From NCBI GenBank assembly GCA_008501785.1, contig QQUD01000764.1:1-17187 (forward strand): 17,187 bases of DNA, written 5' to 3'. The position numbers and the translations under genes were made by a program. Shown here one piece after another: positions 1-7,092 of the stretch. The notes beneath the pieces are model-generated. The model was given only the letters and a program-made list of their open reading frames with translations, was not told the DNA's origin and did not search any database. This DNA comes from Chloroflexota bacterium (lineage in GTDB: Bacteria; Chloroflexota; Anaerolineae; Promineifilales; Promineifilaceae). Each line of letters opens with the position of its first letter. Positions within the stretch are counted from its first letter, which is position 1.

Positions 1-1598
1 AATTCACCGGCCCGGTTTGCATTTGGTGTTGAACGCAAGTTTGCGTCTGTTCCCGGTGCCAAGCCTAGGCCGTGTTGAATTATTTCAATCGTTATTTCGA
101 CATCTTGCAGCTCATCCAGTGCAGCTGACCAATGTAAAGGCCCAGTGTCGCTTGAATTCCACAAAGGGGGTGTTTGTCGTGGCCCGTCTGGAAAAATCCA
201 AGTGATGCCATCTGTTCCGCCATCGGGGTGACAGCTGGCACACGAAATCCACGACCCGGTACTCAATCTTGGATCAACAGCATAGTTAAACAGAATCTTG
301 CCTTGAAGGTGTTCCGCATCCAATGTTTCAGATGTTACAGGTATTTCTGTTATGACTTGCAACTGTTCCAAATCCAGTACAGTTATAGAACGGGAGAGAT
401 AATTCATGACGTAACCGAAACGGCCATTTGGACTCAGAGTAATACCCCGTGGGTTACTTCCTGTTTGCAAGAACTTGACCAGTTGTGGTTCTTCAGGGTC
501 AGATATATCTACAACTTCCACCAAATCGCTGCCAGCCATGACAATGTATAACTTATTACCATCCGGAGAGGGGACGGCTGCAACAGGGTTATTAACGGGC
601 GAACCAAAGATTTCTTGGTCATTTAGCGGCAGATGTGCAGCGACATATTCACTGTTTGTGTTCAAATCAAGTGTTGTCACAACAGCAAAGGCTACTTTTG
701 TGAGTGTGTTTGGTGATGCTGGCATATGACGCACATGCGGAATCCATGCGCTATTTTCAAAAATTGCGATACTGGACAAGAGATTAGGAAAACCATTACT
801 ATCCGGTTCTAAAACAATTTCCGTATCAATTGATTCACTCGCAATATCAAATATAGTAACAAATCCCTCACGCCCATCATCTGTTGCTTCCTCTCCTCCC
901 GGACGTTGTCGTGCCAAAAAATGTGTGATGTACACTTGTTCATCAACATCTTCTCCATCCCCATCATCCGTGACGGCAACGCTATGAGGATTCGGACCCA
1001 TATCAAATCGATCAACGACCTCCAAACTTGCTGTATTTACTACAACGAGTTCAGCAGCGGATTGTCCCGTAATAAACGCTCTGGAACCGGTTGGGCTTAG
1101 AGCGATGCCCTGTGGTTCTGGGCCAATGCTTAATGTTGCACATACTGAAAAAGTTTCGGTATTGATAACTGAAAGAAGGCCAGTTGCACGATCTAGCACA
1201 TACCCTCTTGTCCCACCTGAGGATATTACAATGGCCCATGGCTCTTGACCTATTTGAATTTCTGTAACCTTTTCCAAATTTGTTGAATCGATGATCGACA
1301 CTGAACCTGAATCAGGATTGACAACCCAAATCGAACCATCTTGAGGTGAAACGGCAATAGGCGAAGACCACGATGCAATACCGTCTGGGGTTTCTATTGT
1401 AGATAATTGAGGACATTTTTCACCACTGCGGGTGATTATTGGCATAAAAATGTCACTTGATGGTGAATCTTGACTATATGCTTTTGAATCTGCTACATCA
1501 CGTGTGGGCGGATTGCACGCAAGCAAACAGGTTCCCAAAACGAGGCCCAGGATTAGAAGAACAGAAATACAATGTCTTCCCGATTTTTTGCTACACAC
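1..1598 (-). CDS. YncE-type beta-propeller lipoprotein with C-terminal c-type haem (MauG/peroxidase-like) domain, 3' end beyond window
   Basis: An uninterrupted frame of 532 codons runs from a GTG at 1598 off the left edge. Residues 11-28 form a lipoprotein signal with lipobox LLAC (Cys28), so it is probably membrane-anchored outside the cytoplasm. Residues about 60-430 carry repeated propeller strands of the YVTN/YncE kind (IAVSPQDGSIWVVNPDSGSV; GITLSPNGRFGYVMN). A haem-binding CASCH lies at 453-457, followed by a segment with DGPRQTPPLWNSSDTGPLHW. That order, propeller then CASCHPDG...DG-R-TP, is known from proteins joining a lactonase-like propeller to a di-haem cytochrome c peroxidase/MauG-like domain; only the first haem motif is inside the window. 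Substrate unknown. The start is uncertain: no in-frame ATG exists after the upstream stop and the Shine-Dalgarno is poor. An ATG at 1615 is in another frame. Family call confident, redox role inferred. Confidence 0.85.
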   Translation of the reverse strand, partial: MCSKKSGRHCISVLLILGLVLGTCLLACNPPTRDVADSKAYSQDSPSSDIFMPIITRSGEKCPQLSTIETPDGIASWSSPIAVSPQDGSIWVVNPDSGSVSIIDSTNLEKVTEIQIGQEPWAIVISSGGTRGYVLDRATGLLSVINTETFSVCATLSIGPEPQGIALSPTGSRAFITGQSAAELVVVNTASLEVVDRFDMGPNPHSVAVTDDGDGEDVDEQVYITHFLARQRPGGEEATDDGREGFVTIFDIASESIDTEIVLEPDSNGFPNLLSSIAIFENSAWIPHVRHMPASPNTLTKVAFAVVTTLDLNTNSEYVAAHLPLNDQEIFGSPVNNPVAAVPSPDGNKLYIVMAGSDLVEVVDISDPEEPQLVKFLQTGSNPRGITLSPNGRFGYVMNYLSRSITVLDLEQLQVITEIPVTSETLDAEHLQGKILFNYAVDPRLSTGSWISCASCHPDGGTDGITWIFPDGPRQTPPLWNSSDTGPLHWSAALDELQDVEITIEIIQHGLGLAPGTDANLRSTPNANRAGE

Positions 1599-1740
1599 AA
1601 CTCTTTGGACAACATTCTAGCTAACTATTTGCTAGCTACATGCTGTTTACAACTATTAGGAAATCAAAACTGAAATTACTAGTTCGCGATTAAGCTACAG
1701 TCTAGCATATAGGAAAATGGGGGAAATTGCTAATAGGTTG

Positions 1741-1961
1741 TGAAGGTAATGATCAAAACCTCTCATCTTGCCTATTCTTCAAAATTTAGATAACCACTTT
1801 TTTGAGACAAATTCAAGAATGTATCCTGCTCCATGCTCAACTATTTATTCGAGAATTTGTGATATTGAATCTGAATAAGTAAAAATAGGGAGGTTTTTGG
1901 ACTCTTAAAGTTTTCGTTAACCAACGCAAGTAAAAAAACCTGTGCAGGCGCATTACCTTCA
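1741..1961. repeat. Nested inverted repeats, about 220 bp apart at the outer arms
   Basis: The outer arms tgaaggtaatg (1741-1751) and cattaccttca (1951-1961) are perfect 11-bp inverted repeats. Inside them aaaacctctc (1755-1764) faces gggaggtttt (1888-1897) with one mismatch. No transposase and no flanking target duplication is visible, so a miniature element is possible but unproven. Confidence 0.4.
1932..1948 (-). terminator. Weak intrinsic terminator after the WD40 gene
   Basis: On the minus strand CCTGCACAGG, a short self-complementary stem, is followed directly by seven T. It lies about 130 bp past the stop of the WD40 gene. The stem is only four base pairs at most, so termination efficiency is doubtful. 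Confidence 0.3.
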
Positions 1962-2075
1962 ACTATCAGAGCCATTGCTCATGATAAGACCAAGCTTGCA
2001 TTTGGTTACACGTTTTGTTGGCTAAAGTGCCTAACTGAGCCCAGAGTGACTAACCAAAAAATCCCAATAAAAGAA

Positions 2076-5000
2076 CTATGGACAAGTCTCAGTACGTAGG
2101 TAACGTTGGCATTCTGCTGGGGTTAACGTGCGCTCTGCTCGAATCAAGGCTTCATCTAACATTGAATCAATGTCAGGATAAGTTCGCCAAAACCAAATTG
2201 CACCCTCATGACACGAAACCCTGCTCAAAGAATCTGGCAGAGCACATCCTGTTACGATGATATGATTGCCATCAGGGGTAAACATGGCCTCTAATTGCAA
2301 ATGACTGGAATGCAACTCTGTAATTAAGTTTCCTTCAATGTCCCATAATCGTATTGTGTATAGTTGGCAATCTCCCTCCTCATCTAATTCATCACAATCT
2401 TCCGTTATCACCCGTGTGGCAGCGCGATTCATGGAGATCTGTTCAACCGCTTCTGTATGTCCTGCCCACGTGACAAGCAAATCACCATTAATTGTCCATA
2501 AGCTTACCGTGCCATCTTCGTTCTCTATATTCATATAAGAACCGGTTAAGTCAAAAGCAGCATATGCTACGGAACCATCTTCGATAGTTATAGTCTTTTC
2601 CAACTCCCCTGCAGATGTCCATAATCTTACAGTATTATCTTCACTAAATGTTATGAAATGTGTGCCAGCTTTGTGGGGACGGGCACCATTAACAGGCCCT
2701 GTATGCCCAGTCAATTCCAAAACAAACTCACCTTCATCCGTCCATAGACGGGCGGTTCCATCCTCACTAGCAGTTAAAATTTGTTCGCCGTCAAAGGTGA
2801 AAAACACGGTGCTAAGCGGTTGTTCATGAGCCATAAATTCAGTTACAACTGTCCCATTGCCATCAAAGACACGCACCATACCCACTTCTCCTGCACCAAT
2901 AACGATACGGTCATCATCGGGATGAAAGTTAATTCCTGACTGATATCCATCTAATGAGGCAATCTGGTTTCCCAAAGTATCCCATAATGATAAATTACAT
3001 GTTTGATTGCAATCAAAAATAGCCATCCTACTATTGTTTTCGTTTATAAGTCCAAATATAGGTGTACCCTGAAATTGGTTCATAACCGCCAAGCTTTTCC
3101 CATTTGCATTCCATAAGCGGGCTGTTCCATCCCAACTATTTGTTAATAGAAGTGTTCCATCTTTGCTCAAAAAAGCACTAAATATTTCCTCTGTATGACC
3201 TGTCCATGAGGCCACAAAATTACGATAATTGGCATTTCTTATATCCCATATACGAGCAGATCCATCTGTGCTTGAGGTGGCCAAATAGGTTCCCTCTGGG
3301 CTAAACCTAACATCACTCACATTTCCATCGTGACCGATTAAGTCAACCACAAAATCTCCATTTGTATCCCAAATCCGAGCAAGTGAGCCATTGAACCTAG
3401 AGGCTCCCGTGGTTTCGATAATGGCTCCGACAGCGATAAGATGGGCTCCTGTTGGATTGAATCGTACGTGGTTTACAAAAGCCCTGGGAATTTCTAATTC
3501 CGCGACTAATTCACCATTATTGTTTAGTAAAAAGATTGTTTCTGCCAATGAACTTCCGACAATAGCCAGTCGATTCCCACTATTATTCCAGGCACTTTTA
3601 AAAGCACCCTCCATGCCCTCTAATTCAGCTACCAATTCGCCTTGTGAATCCCACAAACGTAAATCACCGTCGGAACCATTTGTAAATATACGGGAACCGT
3701 CAGGACTAAAACTTACTAATTTAAACCCGCCGTCATGAGAAGCGAAATCTGATAACAGATTTCCTTCCCGATCCCACAAACGAGCTTGGCTTAAAGAACA
3801 TCCGTTTGCTTGATCCCGTTCAGTACAGCTTGTGGTGATAATAGTTTCCCCATCAGGGTTAAATTGGGCACTTGTGATAGCCCCTGTTTCATCAGAAAAA
3901 GATATTAGAAGATTCCCATTAGCATCCCACAACCGGACAATACCATTTATGCAGATATCGTTTACATCTTTTTCATTACAACCACTTGTAAGAATGAGTT
4001 GTCCATCAGGACTAAACGTAGCGGATGATACACCTGCAGGATGGGCATCAAGCTCAGCTAAAAGGAGACCTTCCCAAGCCCATAAGCGAACCAACCCATC
4101 ATCATTTGCTGTAAGGATACGATTATTATCAGAATTAAAATCAATCCAGCCAGTAAAGGTATTGATGTCCTTCCCCAACTCTGCTAAAAGATTTCCATTG
4201 GTATCCCATAACCAATTGCCCGAAACAAAAATATCACGGGTAATAATTCGAGAGCCATCTGGGCTAAATAACACTTCAGCAACGATTGACTGACCAGCCA
4301 TTTCTGCTGCCAAAGTACCATCACTATTCCATAAACGTGCTAAACCAGCGGCACATAGCCCATCCAGCAGCGCTGCACACTCACCCGTAACAATTTGAGA
4401 GCCATCCGGACTGTAGGCAATAGAGAATATTCCACTTGCACCATCACTAATATCGTCTAAGTCAGGCTCCCGCCCAGCCAAGGCTTCATCAATTAATTGT
4501 TGTACTTTGGTAGAGGGATCAAATTTTTCACCTAGGATATGAATCGTTCTAGGTAAAGGTAAAGCCAAGGCATCATAAAGCACCTGTTGTGCTTTTTCTG
4601 TGTAATAGCCATCCTCATTGTAGGTAACATTCACAGCTTCTCTAGCAAGTAATAAGCTAAGGAATAAATCTTGCTCCCGGACATCTTCAGAAAACCCGGC
4701 TAATTCCCCTGCTTGCGAGCGTCGCCTTTCTTGTTGCGCTTCGTTTTCGCTGAGGATGGCTCGTGCTTCCTCGGTAGCAGCAAAGTTAGCACTCTCAACA
4801 GCCTCTACCTCTCTTGTGGCTGCTGTGTTGGCATTCTCATTTGCTCGTGCTTCTTGCGTCGCCGCTGTATTGGCATTCTTAATCGCTTCCATTTCTTTTG
4901 TGGCGCGCGCCAGCGCTTCTTGTTCAAAGTTGTTTTGAGCGACGACGGCCGTGGCGGCGATGTTAGCATTCTCTTCAGCTTGTCCTTGAAAAATGATGGT

Positions 5001-6665
5001 AGCTGCAAACAATCCAATAATGGTGACGATTATTGCAAGCGCGAAGCCTACTTGTCGGATGCGTTGTGATCGGTGGCTTGCCAAAAGAAAATCTTGTACA
5101 AGTGGTTGCATCTGATGATCATTGCTCCACTCTCGTGCCTGAGTCAATTTTGCTCCTCGTAAGAGGACATTGTTATCTTGATTGAGTTGTTTCCATTCCT
5201 GAGCCGCTCTAATTAATTCCCGCTGAATATGAAGGTCTTCACGATTATCCTCTAACCATTGCTGTAAGCGTGGCCATTCACGAATGATAGCTTCATGGGT
5301 AACTGTTACTCGAATCGTTTCTTTTTCGTCATTGCTCTCTCGATCCATTGTAACCAATCGATCTTTTGTCAGATTGTCCAAGACAGTCTCAGCTAGATGA
5401 GGATTGCCAAGCTCATTCATCAGGTCTGTTTTACGCATACGGCGACGCGTATCCTCAGTGCCTTCGCCCAATTCAGTCAATTCCAGGAAGATGTGGCGTG
5501 CCATTTCTTGTTCGGTACGGGAGAGCTGACGATAAACGGTATCAGCAGTTTCGGCAATAGCGCCATGAATTCCACCAGACCCTACATATCCAGCCAATGT
5601 CATAGTGGCGCCTTCACGTTCTTCCCATGTTTTTAACAAGGCTTGTGATAGAAGTGGCAACGCTCCTGGTTCTTCCCCCATGTCTTCTAACAAGAGTTCG
5701 ACTAATCCTTCTTCAAATTTCCATTTATAATTTTCGGCTGGGGCTTTAATGACTTGTACTAATTCAGCAGAATTCATGGGAGTAATGATAGCTTGTTGGT
5801 TTTCGAGTATTGATCGGAGTTCTTCATGCTTTGTACCATGAACATAAAAGTCGGCACGTAAGGCAATAATAATGATGGCAAAATGATTGGCGGCATTAAT
5901 TAATTGATTGATAAAGATGGTTTGTTCCTGTTTACTCTTGCATTGGGTGAAAATCTCTTCAAATTGATCAACGACAAGCAGCAGACGGTCAGCTCCTGCA
6001 TTCTCGAGAAGAGATTGAACATGATTGGCCAAAGCTAGGGAATCATCACCATAAGAAATATTGACTTCTTCAACTGCGTGGTTAAGGGTTTGGGACAATG
6101 TTGCCAATGGGGTAGCAGTAGGAGTCATGTAATAGACCGGCCACTCATGGCAACCACCAGGTAACTTAACAGGTGTTTCTAGAATTTTATCCTTTTTCAG
6201 CACAGGAATAATACCCGCATGAACGATAGATGATTTGCCAATCCCAGAAGCACCAACAATGGCCAAAAATTGCTGAGAATGCAAGCGTACAATTAATTCG
6301 GCGATCAGGTTATCACGTCCATAAAATAGTGCTGCATCATCTTCCCTAAAATAATCTAAACCTTTGTATGGAGACAACCCTGGTTGTTGCAGTGTATCCG
6401 TTATGTCTTCACGTTTTAACCATTCCCAATCGACTTGCTTTGGGCGCCCAACAATGACGGATTCTGCCAACTGCGGTAATCTGTTTTGCCGTTCAAATAC
6501 TTGAACTAGCCGGATAACCTTTGCAGTTTTGCCCCCTTCCCCTAATTCCTCAAAGTCATATGCAAGCGCAAAACAAAGGCTTTTAAGTTCCTCCAAATTA
6601 AAATACTGAGTAATTGCTACGGTTAACCGTTTTGGATTTATAATCTTGCCTTTGCCTTCGTTCAT
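2076..6665 (-). CDS. EAD-like/nSTAND1 NTPase with transmembrane helix and about 17 WD40 repeats
   Basis: Protein of 1529 residues from the ATG at 6665; the longer frame would need a TTG at 6713 without Shine-Dalgarno. Residues about 10-78 (YFNLEELKSLCFALAYDFEE) resemble the death-like effector-associated adaptor domains that precede STAND NTPases. Residues about 97-400 are an nSTAND1 ATPase: LSPYKGLDYF entry motif, Walker A GASGIGKSS (138-146), Walker B LLLVVDQFEE (228-237), ALRADFY (268-274). A winged-helix-like section ends at THEAIIREWPRLQQWLEDNR. One membrane helix follows at 539-559; basic residues precede it and acidic ones follow, so N-inside/C-outside is likely. Next come a 14-residue-period helical repeat (about 564-645) and WD40 blades (about 743-1490), then a tail LTPAECQRYLRTETCP. 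By analogy with STAND proteins, the propeller would sense a ligand and the EAD would recruit an effector. No partner is visible nearby. Domain calls strong, function inferred. Confidence 0.9.
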   Translation of the reverse strand: MNEGKGKIINPKRLTVAITQYFNLEELKSLCFALAYDFEELGEGGKTAKVIRLVQVFERQNRLPQLAESVIVGRPKQVDWEWLKREDITDTLQQPGLSPYKGLDYFREDDAALFYGRDNLIAELIVRLHSQQFLAIVGASGIGKSSIVHAGIIPVLKKDKILETPVKLPGGCHEWPVYYMTPTATPLATLSQTLNHAVEEVNISYGDDSLALANHVQSLLENAGADRLLLVVDQFEEIFTQCKSKQEQTIFINQLINAANHFAIIIIALRADFYVHGTKHEELRSILENQQAIITPMNSAELVQVIKAPAENYKWKFEEGLVELLLEDMGEEPGALPLLSQALLKTWEEREGATMTLAGYVGSGGIHGAIAETADTVYRQLSRTEQEMARHIFLELTELGEGTEDTRRRMRKTDLMNELGNPHLAETVLDNLTKDRLVTMDRESNDEKETIRVTVTHEAIIREWPRLQQWLEDNREDLHIQRELIRAAQEWKQLNQDNNVLLRGAKLTQAREWSNDHQMQPLVQDFLLASHRSQRIRQVGFALAIIVTIIGLFAATIIFQGQAEENANIAATAVVAQNNFEQEALARATKEMEAIKNANTAATQEARANENANTAATREVEAVESANFAATEEARAILSENEAQQERRRSQAGELAGFSEDVREQDLFLSLLLAREAVNVTYNEDGYYTEKAQQVLYDALALPLPRTIHILGEKFDPSTKVQQLIDEALAGREPDLDDISDGASGIFSIAYSPDGSQIVTGECAALLDGLCAAGLARLWNSDGTLAAEMAGQSIVAEVLFSPDGSRIITRDIFVSGNWLWDTNGNLLAELGKDINTFTGWIDFNSDNNRILTANDDGLVRLWAWEGLLLAELDAHPAGVSSATFSPDGQLILTSGCNEKDVNDICINGIVRLWDANGNLLISFSDETGAITSAQFNPDGETIITTSCTERDQANGCSLSQARLWDREGNLLSDFASHDGGFKLVSFSPDGSRIFTNGSDGDLRLWDSQGELVAELEGMEGAFKSAWNNSGNRLAIVGSSLAETIFLLNNNGELVAELEIPRAFVNHVRFNPTGAHLIAVGAIIETTGASRFNGSLARIWDTNGDFVVDLIGHDGNVSDVRFSPEGTYLATSSTDGSARIWDIRNANYRNFVASWTGHTEEIFSAFLSKDGTLLLTNSWDGTARLWNANGKSLAVMNQFQGTPIFGLINENNSRMAIFDCNQTCNLSLWDTLGNQIASLDGYQSGINFHPDDDRIVIGAGEVGMVRVFDGNGTVVTEFMAHEQPLSTVFFTFDGEQILTASEDGTARLWTDEGEFVLELTGHTGPVNGARPHKAGTHFITFSEDNTVRLWTSAGELEKTITIEDGSVAYAAFDLTGSYMNIENEDGTVSLWTINGDLLVTWAGHTEAVEQISMNRAATRVITEDCDELDEEGDCQLYTIRLWDIEGNLITELHSSHLQLEAMFTPDGNHIIVTGCALPDSLSRVSCHEGAIWFWRTYPDIDSMLDEALIRAERTLTPAECQRYLRTETCP
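4734..4976 (-). repeat. In-gene repeat coding 14-residue helical units (NANxAATxEAxA)
   Basis: Just after the membrane helix, the units NANIAAT, NANTAAT, NANTAAT and SANFAAT start at residues 566, 597, 611 and 625, the last three exactly 14 residues (42 bp) apart; ARATKEME between the first two is a worn copy. The segment is rich in Ala and Glu and should form a long helix or coiled coil joining the membrane helix to the propeller. Confidence 0.75.
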
Positions 6666-7092
6666 ATTGACTGTACTCAATTGGATACGTTGGTAACTGA
6701 AACCTCGTGCCAATGTGGAGAAAAGCGACTATTAACTCGTCGTTTCGTTTAGCTTACATACCGTAGGTTTACTATTTCCTTCTCAATTGATGAGTTTTCC
6801 AGAGCAAGGAGAGAGGGTAAATGTTCTTGGGTTAAAAACATAATATAGCTTAATTCGTAAAGGGATATTAAGTCAACATGAGGAATTAATTCACAAGCTG
6901 TGTGCCAGTTTTTATGATGTATAAGCTGTTGTTGGTGGGAATGGCTGTTTCCATACGAACGAACAGCGCATACGATAAGGGACTCGCCTTGTCAGCAAAC
7001 CTCTAATGAATGACGGGGTTTTTAGTGAGATGCTCTTTAAGTTCACAGAGCTGTAGATTGATAAAGTTACCAGCCAAATCACCGCCCCGCCA
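6666..7092. other. Intergenic region upstream of the WD40 gene, no gene
   Basis: The gap lies between the end of the methyltransferase/MTHFR gene and the start of the WD40 gene, both on the minus strand. A 66-codon minus frame at 6912-7112 overlaps the end of the enzyme gene in another frame, and its sequence looks like no known protein, so I do not call it. A possible promoter is listed separately. A degenerate copy of the ACGGCCGT palindrome context (gggaatggctgtttcc) occurs near 6938-6953. Confidence 0.6.
6847..6876 (-). promoter_or_regulatory. Possible sigma-70-type promoter for the WD40 gene
   Basis: On the minus strand TTGACT (6876-6871) is followed after 18 bp by TAAGCT (6852-6847), with TATATT just beyond. 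The -35 is good, the -10 poor. It would give a leader of roughly 170 nt before the ATG at 6665. Confidence 0.3.

Larger units (their letters stand above)
1599..2075. other. Intergenic region with inverted repeats, no gene
   Basis: This AT-rich gap separates the stop of the WD40 gene from the start of the lipoprotein gene, both on the minus strand. No credible reading frame lies here. It holds a weak minus-strand terminator (1932-1948), nested inverted repeats (1741-1961) and two copies of the palindromic ctagcta close to the lipoprotein start (1617-1623 and 1632-1638). A promoter for the lipoprotein gene must lie here if that gene is not read through from the WD40 gene, but I saw no convincing -35/-10 pair. 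Confidence 0.6.

Noticed and set aside
160..180. Possible frameshift in the lipoprotein gene at the C run before the TPPLW motif
   Set aside because: Recounting gives five C; the frame continues as TPPLWNSS and stays open to the left edge, and the total length fits one frame.
174..551. Plus-strand frames in the first 1.2 kb
   Set aside because: The minus strand carries one continuous frame with propeller and haem motifs; the plus-strand frames are its shadows.
4713..5069. 118-codon plus-strand frame rich in Cys, Phe and Ser
   Set aside because: It is antisense to the 14-residue helical repeat and membrane helix of the WD40 gene; its low-complexity look mirrors the repeat.
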